A stretch of DNA of 6,591 nt. Origin: Desulfobacterales bacterium. GTDB taxonomy: Bacteria > Desulfobacterota > Desulfobacteria > Desulfobacterales > QNYZ01. Location: assembly GCA_029938515.1 (NCBI GenBank), contig JAOZUU010000167.1, forward strand, positions 1-6,591, in the 5' to 3' direction. A program made the translations under genes and the position numbers. The notes beneath the pieces are model-generated. The model was not told the origin of the DNA. It searched no databases and was given only the letters and a program-made list of their open reading frames with translations. Shown here piece after piece: positions 1-5,993 of this stretch (positions are counted from its first letter, which is position 1; every line of letters begins with the position of its first letter).

Positions 1-196
1 CATATTCGATATCGACACCCGCCGGTGTCATGGCCATCAGCGTGGCCAGGGCCGCATTGGGCATCAGGGTTTTGGTCCCCAGGATCTCGACGGTGCCCTG
101 CATGGACCAAAAATTTTCCGGATGCCGGGGGGCCACCAGGAGTATTTTCTTGGGCCGGTCGCCGTTTCCATAACGCTTGACTTTACGAGAATTCAT
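1..196 (-). CDS. B12-binding radical SAM protein, N-terminal part (cut by window edge)
   Basis: This is the first 65 codons of a gene that runs off the left edge, starting at the ATG at 196-194. I translated it by hand. After a basic leader (MNSRKVKRYGNGDRPKK) comes a first beta strand, ILLVAPRHP, then ENFWSMQG and a stretch rich in small and hydrophobic residues (TLMPNAALATLMAMTPAGVDIEY). This 'hydrophobic strand, P-x-x-P-x-x-F-W, later PNxALATLxALTP' layout is typical of the cobalamin-binding Rossmann domain that precedes the radical SAM barrel in B12-dependent radical SAM proteins. The CxxxCxxC cluster motif would lie beyond the edge, so the catalytic domain is not seen. An AGGA sits about 10 bases before the ATG. 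The gene follows the UspA gene after 90 bp with no clear terminator, so it may be co-transcribed. Its substrate cannot be told. Confidence 0.7.
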   Translation of the reverse strand, partial: MNSRKVKRYGNGDRPKKILLVAPRHPENFWSMQGTVEILGTKTLMPNAALATLMAMTPAGVDIEY

Positions 197-286
197 CGAT
201 CTAAATTCCTGTATGCTGGAAACAGGGTCAAACCTGATTCGTGAAAATCACTTGGATGCTTGGACTTCAGGGAAATTAGCCTCAGC

Positions 287-781
287 CTATGCATCATGAA
301 ATGTGGCGTCAATTTCTCCTTCCGGCAAGGGGATAATAAAAACAGGTTTTCTCACTCGGCGTAGAACCTTTCGGGCCGCACTTCCCAAAAAGCTATGTCT
401 TATGATTCCCTTCCCATGGGTTCCCATGACGATCACATCACAGTTTAACTCATCCGCCTTTTTAAGGATTTCCTCTGGTGGGTAGCCCTGACATACTTCT
501 ATGGATATAACTCTTTCTACGCGGTCAGGATCGTCCTTAAGTTCTCTGTCACAAAATATCTTTAGCCGCTTTCTGATTCGATCCATCGCTTCGGTTATTT
601 TTTTTTCTGAAATCGCTTTCAATCGCTCCTCATCAAAGAAGGGCGCCATTTCTTCAACAACGTGTAAAATGATGATGTCGGCATCGTGTTTTTTTGCAGA
701 GTTTATGGCATAACGAAACGCGTAAGCAGAATTTGGTGAAAGATCAGTCGTATACAGGATCCTTTTGATTTCAGGTATCAT
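287..781 (-). CDS. Universal stress protein (UspA family), ATP-binding type
   Basis: A 164-residue single-domain universal stress protein, close to the usual 140-160 residues. The first strand and acidic residue are visible as RILYTTDLS (residues 7-15), followed by the helix NSAYAFRYAINSAKKHDADI and the strand IIILHVVEE. The C-terminal nucleotide loop is canonical: G120-x2-G123-x9-G133-S134 in VMGTHGKGIIRHSFLGSAA, followed by the final strand KPVFIIPL. Family members with this G-2x-G-9x-G-S/T pattern bind ATP and usually dimerise in the cytoplasm, acting as stress or energy-state regulators. The middle (residues 45-90) is long, charged and helical. The ATG at 781 is preceded by AAGGGG about 9 bases away. 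The gene lies 91 bp after the binding-protein gene of the NSS block with no clear terminator, and probably ends that operon. UspA proteins next to transporters, such as TeaD with the TRAP carrier TeaABC, can regulate transport; that role here is inference. Confidence 0.93.
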   Translation of the reverse strand: MIPEIKRILYTTDLSPNSAYAFRYAINSAKKHDADIIILHVVEEMAPFFDEERLKAISEKKITEAMDRIRKRLKIFCDRELKDDPDRVERVISIEVCQGYPPEEILKKADELNCDVIVMGTHGKGIIRHSFLGSAARKVLRRVRKPVFIIPLPEGEIDATFHDA

Positions 782-872
782 AGCATTTTACCCCTTTCTA
801 TATTTGATATTTCATAAATTGCCTTCATGCCTGCTGTTTTGCGGTGTCTGAGATTTACATGGGCATCAGGCC

Positions 873-1658
873 TTAGTAGCTTCTGATTTTGAAAATGGGT
901 AAATAAAAAATTGCATATTTCGATTTTATTTTTTCGTAGGTTCCGTCTTTTCTGATTTCAAATAGCGCTTTTTTGCATTTTTCCACCATCACATCCGGTG
1001 TTTGTTTACTAAAGGCCATATAGAGATCCGCCGACATATCCTTTATATACATGGCCTTATCCAAATCATTGAAAGCACGGCCCTCTTGATGGGCAATGTT
1101 GTAGGCTACAAATTCACCTATGGGAAAAACGTCAATTTTGTGATCAAAAAGGTTCCGCATATTTTGTCTGTCATCCGGTACCAAGGTCAGCTGATCTTTA
1201 ATTCCCTGTTTCATCAGCCACTGCGCCCGAAAATCATCCTGAACGGCACCTATTTTATATTTTTTGATATCATCAAACGTTTTTATTTTAATATCCGTCC
1301 GACTTTTCAGTTTATAGAAATACACCTCGGTTCGGGCGATAACATCTACCCATTTGAACAGGGGTTCCCTTTCCACATTCCGTCCGATGGAATAAATGAG
1401 CACATCGGGTTGAGTCTGCGCGATCTTGTAAGATTCAGCCCACGGATAGGAATGAATCGAATACTCCACATCAGCTCGTTTTAAAATTTCCTTGACAACA
1501 TCGGTACAGAATCCGAGAACTTTGCCATCTTCCGAGTAATTATACGGTGGATATTCTTCGGTTACGACCTGGAGCGATTGTCCGAATACCGGCGTACCGA
1601 CAAAAATACAAATGAGAAATAAAGTGACAGATCCCATAAACTTTTTTTTTGAAAACAT
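873..1658 (-). CDS. Periplasmic solute-binding protein, family 3 (orphan, amino-acid type)
   Basis: A 261-residue exported binding protein. Residues 1-27 are a signal peptide: basic KKK, a hydrophobic core VTLFLICIFVG, and probable cleavage after TPVFG. The mature part opens with LQVVTEEYPPYNY, then GKVLGFCTDVVKEIL (45-59), the family 3 (SBP_bac_3) pattern of a 'G-F-x-D' helix after the first strand. YPWAESYKIAQ (71-81) and IYSIGRNVEREPLFKWVDVI (88-107) match the 'yPWaRa ... Sx(x)R...fkWvg' layout of many orphan family 3 proteins in marine and sulfate-reducing bacteria. The hinge and second lobe follow, ending in the usual YEKIKSKY (241-248). About 13 mostly hydrophobic residues (AIFYLPIFKIRSY) extend past the usual end. 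GGGGAGG lies just before the ATG. No ABC permease or ATPase is in the window. It follows the NSS symporter gene by 89 bp, so it is probably co-transcribed. The ligand is unknown, perhaps an amino acid or other small polar solute; a sensory role is also possible. Confidence 0.88.
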   Translation of the reverse strand: MFSKKKFMGSVTLFLICIFVGTPVFGQSLQVVTEEYPPYNYSEDGKVLGFCTDVVKEILKRADVEYSIHSYPWAESYKIAQTQPDVLIYSIGRNVEREPLFKWVDVIARTEVYFYKLKSRTDIKIKTFDDIKKYKIGAVQDDFRAQWLMKQGIKDQLTLVPDDRQNMRNLFDHKIDVFPIGEFVAYNIAHQEGRAFNDLDKAMYIKDMSADLYMAFSKQTPDVMVEKCKKALFEIRKDGTYEKIKSKYAIFYLPIFKIRSY

Positions 1659-1683
1659 CGTTACCTCCCCTATATCTTTGTTT

Positions 1684-1712
1684 ATGATTGAGTGATCTAA
1701 CTATTTTTTCAA
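1684..1712 (-). promoter_or_regulatory. Possible weak sigma-70-type promoter before the orphan binding-protein gene
   Basis: On the minus strand a TTGAAA (1712-1707) and an AATCAT (1689-1684) lie exactly 17 bases apart in an AT-rich gap, ending about 25 bases before the start codon of the binding protein. The -35 matches consensus at five of six bases and the -10 at four of six. AT-rich gaps yield such matches by chance, so this is only a candidate for extra transcription of the binding-protein and UspA genes apart from the symporter gene. Confidence 0.22.
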
Positions 1713-1747
1713 GATAATATTTTTAGTTTTATTTCATAAAATCAGAA

Positions 1748-3106
1748 TTAAAATAAACCCAGACCGTGTAAGAATACGATGGCTATGACCACCGGCGCCA
1801 CAAACTTGGCCAGAAACATGAAAAGCGGCAAATAACCGGCTTTCAATTGACCCTCATTCGTAACTTCCGCTTCTGTTTTTTCACGACCGAGATACCAACC
1901 GACAAAGGCGACAATTAATAATCCGCCTAACGGAAGCATAACGTTCGAGGCGATAAAATCCAGCCAATCAAAGAACGTCCTGTCCATAAATTTCACTTTG
2001 GACCACACGCCCATGGATAACGAACAGGGAATTCCCATGATTGTGATAGCGGCCGCGGCCATAATGGTGGCAGCGCGCCTTGCAAGTTTAAGCTCTTCAA
2101 CAAAGTAGGCCACCACAACTTCGAGAATGGATATGGATGACGTCAACGCCGCCACGGCGAGCAACAAGAAAAACAGGATACAAAAAAAGTATCCGCCGGG
2201 CATTTGCTGGAATACATTGGGCAAGGTGATGAAGACCAATCCCGGCCCTGCGCCCGGCTCGATGCCAAATGCGAATACGGCCGGAAAAATGGCGATGCCG
2301 GCCAATAGCGCTATTCCCGTATCGGCGATGGTAACCTGAACGGCGGTTGTGGCAAGATTCTCTTGCTTACTCATATAAGAACTGTAGGTGATCAAGGTGC
2401 CCATGCCCAAACTTAATGAAAAAAACGCGTGTCCCAAGGCGTTCAACATCCCTTCACCCGTCAACTTGGAAAAATCGGGCTTGAACAAGAAAGCTAAACC
2501 TTCGCTGGCCCCTGGCAGTGTGACCGCACGAATGTCCAGAATAATAATGATAACCAATAAAACAGGCATTAACAATTTCGAGGCTTTTTCAATACCCCCT
2601 TTAATGCCGGCCAAAACAATCCAACAGGTTAAACTCATAAATATAATTTGCCAGAATATGGGTTTGGCAAGCTGGCTGATGAATCCCCCGAACATTCCTT
2701 CCAGGTCAGCTGGATTTTTCCCTACAAACGAATTGGTAATCGCTTTAAACAGGTACTCCAGTGTCCATCCGGCCACGACGCCATAAAAGGCCAGAATCAT
2801 AAAGGCCGCAACAAGCCCCATTAATCCGGGAACAAACCAGAGGGTGCCGGGCGCCAGCTTTTTGAATGAACCGATTGCGTTTTTTTGGGCTTTACGGCCG
2901 ATAATAAATTCGGAAAGCACAATCGGCAAGCCGATCAAAACAATACATATCAGATAAACAAGGACGAAAGCGCCTCCTCCATAAACACCGGTAATATAGG
3001 GAAATTTCCATATATTACCGAGTCCTACGGCAGATCCGGCAACGGCTGCTATAATTCCTAACTTGCTAGTAAAAGAATCTCTTTGCACCACATCTTTGGT
3101 ATCCAT
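1748..3106 (-). CDS. Sodium-dependent symporter, NSS (SNF) family, 11-helix bacterial type
   Basis: A 452-residue inner-membrane carrier of the neurotransmitter:sodium symporter family, expected to import an amino acid or similar amine with Na+. TM1 holds the unwound signature AGSAVGLGNIWKFPY (23-37), followed by YGGGAFVLVYLICIVLIGLP. By alignment from memory with LeuT, the Na2 site is complete: G24, V27, A319, T322, S323 (in AALTSSIS). Pocket residues are I104, Y108, F229, S232, M235, S323 and I327, giving a hydrophobic pocket with a GMG in TM6 where LeuT has GFG. N31 matches a Na1 ligand. I count about 11 helices: 15-38, 43-68, 90-122, 149-168, 175-197, 219-245, 251-281, 302-339, 343-366, 378-407, 426-452. 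This fits the Tyt1/MhsT-like group that lacks the twelfth. AGGAGGGG precedes the ATG. It opens the second block, with the binding protein and UspA downstream. The exact substrate cannot be read from sequence; a hydrophobic or aromatic amino acid is a guess. Confidence 0.95.
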   Translation of the reverse strand: MDTKDVVQRDSFTSKLGIIAAVAGSAVGLGNIWKFPYITGVYGGGAFVLVYLICIVLIGLPIVLSEFIIGRKAQKNAIGSFKKLAPGTLWFVPGLMGLVAAFMILAFYGVVAGWTLEYLFKAITNSFVGKNPADLEGMFGGFISQLAKPIFWQIIFMSLTCWIVLAGIKGGIEKASKLLMPVLLVIIIILDIRAVTLPGASEGLAFLFKPDFSKLTGEGMLNALGHAFFSLSLGMGTLITYSSYMSKQENLATTAVQVTIADTGIALLAGIAIFPAVFAFGIEPGAGPGLVFITLPNVFQQMPGGYFFCILFFLLLAVAALTSSISILEVVVAYFVEELKLARRAATIMAAAAITIMGIPCSLSMGVWSKVKFMDRTFFDWLDFIASNVMLPLGGLLIVAFVGWYLGREKTEAEVTNEGQLKAGYLPLFMFLAKFVAPVVIAIVFLHGLGLF

Positions 3107-3126
3107 TTTTCCCCTCCTCTTTTATT

Positions 3127-3141
3127 CTGTGGATATCACAG
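3127..3141. promoter_or_regulatory. Short palindrome upstream of the NSS symporter gene
   Basis: CTGTG-GATAT-CACAG is a 15-base inverted repeat with 5-base arms, about 20 bases before the symporter start codon and directly ahead of its ribosome binding site. It could be a repressor operator or a small leader hairpin. It is not a good CRP/FNR site, because the spacing between the TGTG and CACA halves is too short. Only position and symmetry support it. Confidence 0.3.
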
Positions 3142-3190
3142 CCAGCAGCTTTCGAATTACAGCAAGCAGTCTGATCAATTAGAGCGTCAA

Positions 3191-3317
3191 TATAGTCTTC
3201 CAGATAAAGTTTTTGGACTACGTTATCGGTCGCCCCCCTTCGACGACGTACGATTTGTACGCCTTACTCAGGGGGGCTCCCTCTAGCCTTGCCAAAAACA
3301 TTATCTGAAAGCCTATA
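3191..3317. repeat. 127-bp nested palindromic element, MITE- or REP-like
   Basis: Two outer arms, 3191-3216 and 3292-3317, are inverted repeats matching at 23 of 26 positions; the core CAGATAAAGTTTTTGG (3201-3216) pairs with 3292-3307 at 15 of 16. Inside, a C6 run (3233-3238) faces a G6 run (3271-3276). At the centre CGTAC (3247-3251) pairs with GTACG (3257-3261) around a 5-base loop. Between outer arms and the C6/G6 pair are unpaired stretches of about 15 bases on each side. The ends read TATAG...CTATA, so TA dinucleotides flank the arms. That fits a non-autonomous element using TA targets (as mariner/IS630-type elements do), but a duplication cannot be proved from one copy. It carries no gene, and I saw no second copy in the window. 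It fills most of the 295-bp gap between the two gene blocks. The rest of the gap holds the terminator candidate and a short palindrome. Confidence 0.7.
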
Positions 3318-3330
3318 GTTATATCGGACT

Positions 3331-3360
3331 AAAAAAATCAGTTCTTTATATCCTCTGATT
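3331..3360 (-). terminator. Probable weak rho-independent terminator after the first block
   Basis: On the minus strand, about 40 bases after the stop codon of the amino-acid-type binding protein, AATCAG (3360-3355) and CTGATT (3341-3336) form a 6-bp stem around a 13-base loop, running straight into a T tract that extends to 3331. The stem is AT-rich and the loop long, so termination would be partial. Position and orientation are right for the end of the usp-nhaC-binding-protein block. Confidence 0.5.
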
Positions 3361-3401
3361 GTTTTCAAAGAAAATCTCTGATGTGTTCACGTGATTTTAG
3401 C

Positions 3402-4298
3402 CTATCGCACAAATCGATGCCAATCCGTGCTGTTGAACCATTTATTATAAATCTTATCGAAGCGACCATCGGTTCTCATCTGAGCCAAAAAATCATTTAA
3501 AAATTTTATGAAATCCGGATCGTTTTTGCGTATCGCCCAGGCAATGGGTTCTTTGGTAAAGGGTTTATCCAGAAAAATCAGCTGATCCGACGGGTGCATG
3601 GCACTGAATACGGCATTAAACGGAAAGTCGTAGACAAAAGCATCCGCCGTGCCTTCGAGCACCCGCATGGCTCCATCGATTTCCGTATCGGTGGTTTCAT
3701 AGGTGGCTTTGGAGATCAGGCGCTTCACTGCCTCCTCGCCGGTGGTGCCGGGTTTGGATACCACAATAAACTTGGAATCATTCAGGTCCTTGTAAGATTG
3801 AACCGTATCCTTATGCTTGGCATTGAGCAGAACGGTCTGCCCCACGGTCATGAAGGGATCGGCAAAATCAACTTGCGTCTTACGCGCCTCGGTGACGGAC
3901 ATCCCACCGAAAATGATGTCGAAACGGCCCAATTTCAGAGCGGGAATAATGCTGGGCCATATGGTGTCGATAAATACCGGTTTGACCCCCAATGCCTTGG
4001 CCATCTCAATTCCCATATCGATATCAAAACCGATCAGGCTGAGTTGACGGCCCTTGCGCCGAAATCCTCCGTGCCGGATTGCCTTCTGACGAATTCCGCT
4101 ACGGTTGTCGATCATCTCAAAAGGCATATATCCCACTTCCAAGCCGATTCGCAGTTCACCGCGTTGTAAGATACCTTCCAGAGTCGAATCTTTTGACAAT
4201 TCTACGTCTATGGCCAGCGCTGGTGCAACCCCTTGCCCCAGCCATAGCCCGGAGAGCATGAATGCAATTATCATATTATAGCAGATTGTCTTAAACAT
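3402..4298 (-). CDS. Amino-acid-type periplasmic solute-binding protein, family 3
   Basis: A 298-residue exported binding protein. The signal peptide covers residues 1-29, with hydrophobic core MIIAFMLSGLWLG and likely cleavage after PALA. LEGILQRGELRIGLEVGYMPFEM (40-62) is the classic opening of ABC amino-acid binding proteins. GFDIDMGIEMAKAL (90-103) fits the family 3 signature. R139 in TEARKTQVDFADPF and D224 in FVYDFPF lie where relatives clamp the carboxylate and amino group of an amino acid, and PGTTGEEAV (183-191) is the usual hinge-side loop, so an amino acid ligand is likely. Between EMIDN and GFDID lies a basic insert of roughly 18 residues (about 66-88, many R and K) that most relatives lack. 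No permease or ATPase gene is nearby. It follows nhaC by 59 bp with no terminator between, so the two are probably co-transcribed. GGGAG lies about 8 bases before the ATG. It may serve an ABC importer encoded elsewhere, or act with the antiporter in an unknown way. Confidence 0.93.
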   Translation of the reverse strand: MFKTICYNMIIAFMLSGLWLGQGVAPALAIDVELSKDSTLEGILQRGELRIGLEVGYMPFEMIDNRSGIRQKAIRHGGFRRKGRQLSLIGFDIDMGIEMAKALGVKPVFIDTIWPSIIPALKLGRFDIIFGGMSVTEARKTQVDFADPFMTVGQTVLLNAKHKDTVQSYKDLNDSKFIVVSKPGTTGEEAVKRLISKATYETTDTEIDGAMRVLEGTADAFVYDFPFNAVFSAMHPSDQLIFLDKPFTKEPIAWAIRKNDPDFIKFLNDFLAQMRTDGRFDKIYNKWFNSTDWHRFVR

Positions 4299-4357
4299 AT
4301 CCGTTTCTCCCTTATCGTTTTGTCTCTGACGCTAGTAAGCGATGGCTTGTCATGCGC

Positions 4358-5788
4358 TTAAACGGAATCTTGTTCGGTCACCATATCAGGTGTTTCGACT
4401 TTCTCATCCAAGGGATCAATGGTAATATTGAACCAGCCGTAAAGCATGGAAACGATTGGCGTGAGCCAACAAAAGAAGTTCCACGGTAAATAGGCAATGG
4501 TGGGCACGCCCAGGGTGGCGGCCTGGTAGGCACCGCCCGAGTTCCACGGCACTAGATTGGCCGTCACCGTCGCACTGTCCTCGATGGCCCGTGACAGGTT
4601 CTTGGGGTGCAGACCTTTGTCGGCATAGGCTTGAGCATACATTTTGCCGGTCATCACGATGGACATGTACTGGTCGCACAGGATCAGGTTGGATCCGACG
4701 GCGGTCAGGATGGTGGCCGTAATCAAAGAGCCGGTGGTTTGGGCCTTTTTTAGTATGACGGCCACGACGACGCGCAGCTGGTTGGTTTTTTCCATAATTC
4801 CGCCGAACATCATAGCGCAGATTATCAAAGACACGGTATACATCATGGATTCTAAACCGCCTTTGGTCAACAGGTTGTCGACCACTTCAACACCGCTGTT
4901 GCTGACATAGCCGCCATAAGCCGCCGACAACAGGTTGCCGAAGTTGTTTCCCTGGAAGATTACCCCCAAAACACCGGCCGCTAAAATTCCGATGGCAATG
5001 CCCGGGACTGCCGGAATTTTTCGAAAAGCCAGAGCCATGATAATAACCGGAGGAAGTAGCAATACCGGGTTGATGCTGAATTGTGCGTCGAGACCTGCCA
5101 GGATTTGATTGATGCTTTCTAAGTTTGCTTTCCCGCCGCCGTAAAAAAAGCTCAGCGCACACTCGATCACCAGGGTAAGGCCATAACTGACCCCGGTCGT
5201 ATAGGTCATGTGCTTTATATGTGTGTAAAGGTCGGTGCCCACCATGGCCGGTGCCATGTTGGTGGTGTCGGACAGCGGTGACATTTTATCTCCAAAATAG
5301 GCGCCTGAAAGCACGGCGCCGGCCACGACTGGCAGTGGAAAACCCAGCCCATCGCCGATACCGATCAAAGCGATGCCGATGGTTCCCGAGGTGCCCCAGG
5401 AGGAGCCGGTGGCCAGTGAGGTAATCGAACATATGATCAGAGTCGCCGGCAGGAATATTTTAGGATTTAATATTTGCAGGCCGTAATAGAGCAGTGTGGG
5501 GACCACGCCGCTTAAGATCCAGACGCCGATGAGAATGCCGATAATGAGTAAAATCACGATGGCCTGCAGCGCATTGGTGATGCCGTTTAGCATGCCGGTT
5601 TCAATATCTTTCCAACTGAAACCGGCCCGCATACCGATCAGCGCTGCCACGAACACGCCGAGCAGAATCGGAACCTGGGGGTCTGTCTCATAGCGCAGGA
5701 TCGCCAGACTGATAAAAACAATCAATCCCAGGATCGATATCAATGCCTCCCAGAGATAAGGATCACGCTTTTCACGTTTTGTGGTCAT
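4358..5788 (-). CDS. nhaC: Na+/H+ antiporter, NhaC family
   Basis: A 476-residue inner-membrane protein of the NhaC family, normal in length. After a charged N-terminus (MTTKREKRDP) come hydrophobic segments at about 15-31, 38-55, 68-97, 110-126, 133-165, 196-216, 240-278, 312-331, 352-372 and 427-455. Family motifs are clear: TGSSWGTSGTIG (127-138), SGAYFGDKMSPLSDTTNMA (161-179) with the conserved D167 and D174, and EDSATVTANLVPWNSGG (403-419). NhaC proteins exchange Na+ for H+ in pH and sodium homeostasis. The relative MleN of Bacillus exchanges Na+-malate for H+-lactate, so an organic anion cannot be excluded. GGAGGAGG lies before the ATG at 5788. It sits between a UspA gene (205 bp upstream) and an amino-acid binding protein (59 bp downstream). 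Repeats in the upstream gap may control it. Confidence 0.95.
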   Translation of the reverse strand: MTTKREKRDPYLWEALISILGLIVFISLAILRYETDPQVPILLGVFVAALIGMRAGFSWKDIETGMLNGITNALQAIVILLIIGILIGVWILSGVVPTLLYYGLQILNPKIFLPATLIICSITSLATGSSWGTSGTIGIALIGIGDGLGFPLPVVAGAVLSGAYFGDKMSPLSDTTNMAPAMVGTDLYTHIKHMTYTTGVSYGLTLVIECALSFFYGGGKANLESINQILAGLDAQFSINPVLLLPPVIIMALAFRKIPAVPGIAIGILAAGVLGVIFQGNNFGNLLSAAYGGYVSNSGVEVVDNLLTKGGLESMMYTVSLIICAMMFGGIMEKTNQLRVVVAVILKKAQTTGSLITATILTAVGSNLILCDQYMSIVMTGKMYAQAYADKGLHPKNLSRAIEDSATVTANLVPWNSGGAYQAATLGVPTIAYLPWNFFCWLTPIVSMLYGWFNITIDPLDEKVETPDMVTEQDSV

Positions 5789-5831
5789 GTTTTTCCTCCT
5801 CCATTTCTTGGGGTACGTGCAATATCATTCG

Positions 5832-5896
5832 CTTCAGGGTCGCTGAAGGAAATAATTTCACAAGATTGCGCCGGATTTTGGTTTGCCTACAAGGCA
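5832..5896. other. Two small hairpins in the nhaC leader
   Basis: CTTCAG (5832-5837) and CTGAAG (5843-5848) pair around 5 bases, and TGCCT (5884-5888) and AGGCA (5892-5896) pair around 3. Neither is followed by a T run on either strand, so these are not terminators. They lie within 110 bases upstream of the nhaC start codon and could structure its leader or be chance. I saw no convincing promoter in this 205-bp gap. Confidence 0.3.
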
Positions 5897-5935
5897 TATC
5901 CGCCGGTGCATATCGGGATATGTGCCGGTGGATGT
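5896..5935. repeat. Paired repeat upstream of nhaC: direct repeat at 22-bp period and long hairpin
   Basis: ATATNNGCCGGTG occurs at 5896-5908 and again at 5918-5930, matching at 11 of 13 bases with a start-to-start distance of 22, about two helical turns. The same stretch is also an inverted repeat: 5898-5913 pairs with 5918-5933 around CGGG, with 13 Watson-Crick pairs of 16. It lies about 110-145 bp before the nhaC start, so it could bind a regulator on one face of the DNA or form a leader hairpin. No family of binding site is recognised. Confidence 0.45.
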
Positions 5936-5993
5936 AACACCGTAGACGAGCCAAAAGACCAGTAAGATGTGGAATTATTTATTTCCGAGGCCC

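Noticed and set aside
783..872. Terminator between the orphan binding protein and UspA
   Set aside because: A GCCT-ATGCC / GGCAT-AGGC partial stem exists, but it has an internal mismatch, a long loop and no T run after it.
1002..1484. 160-codon plus-strand frame inside the orphan binding-protein gene
   Set aside because: It is fully antisense to a clear family 3 binding protein and has no recognisable features; a shadow frame.
3107..3190. Sigma-54 promoter upstream of the NSS gene
   Set aside because: No GG-N10-GC pair in the TGGCAC-N5-TTGCA pattern was found here or in the other gaps I read on the minus strand.
3083..3286. 67-codon plus-strand frame across the palindrome
   Set aside because: It begins inside the symporter gene on the opposite strand and runs through the palindromic element; no domain-like composition.
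5772..5954. 60-codon minus-strand frame overlapping the start of nhaC
   Set aside because: It starts at TTG without a good ribosome binding site, overlaps nhaC out of frame, and its residues (HRHISRYAPADMPCRQ) look random; it also crosses the repeat region.
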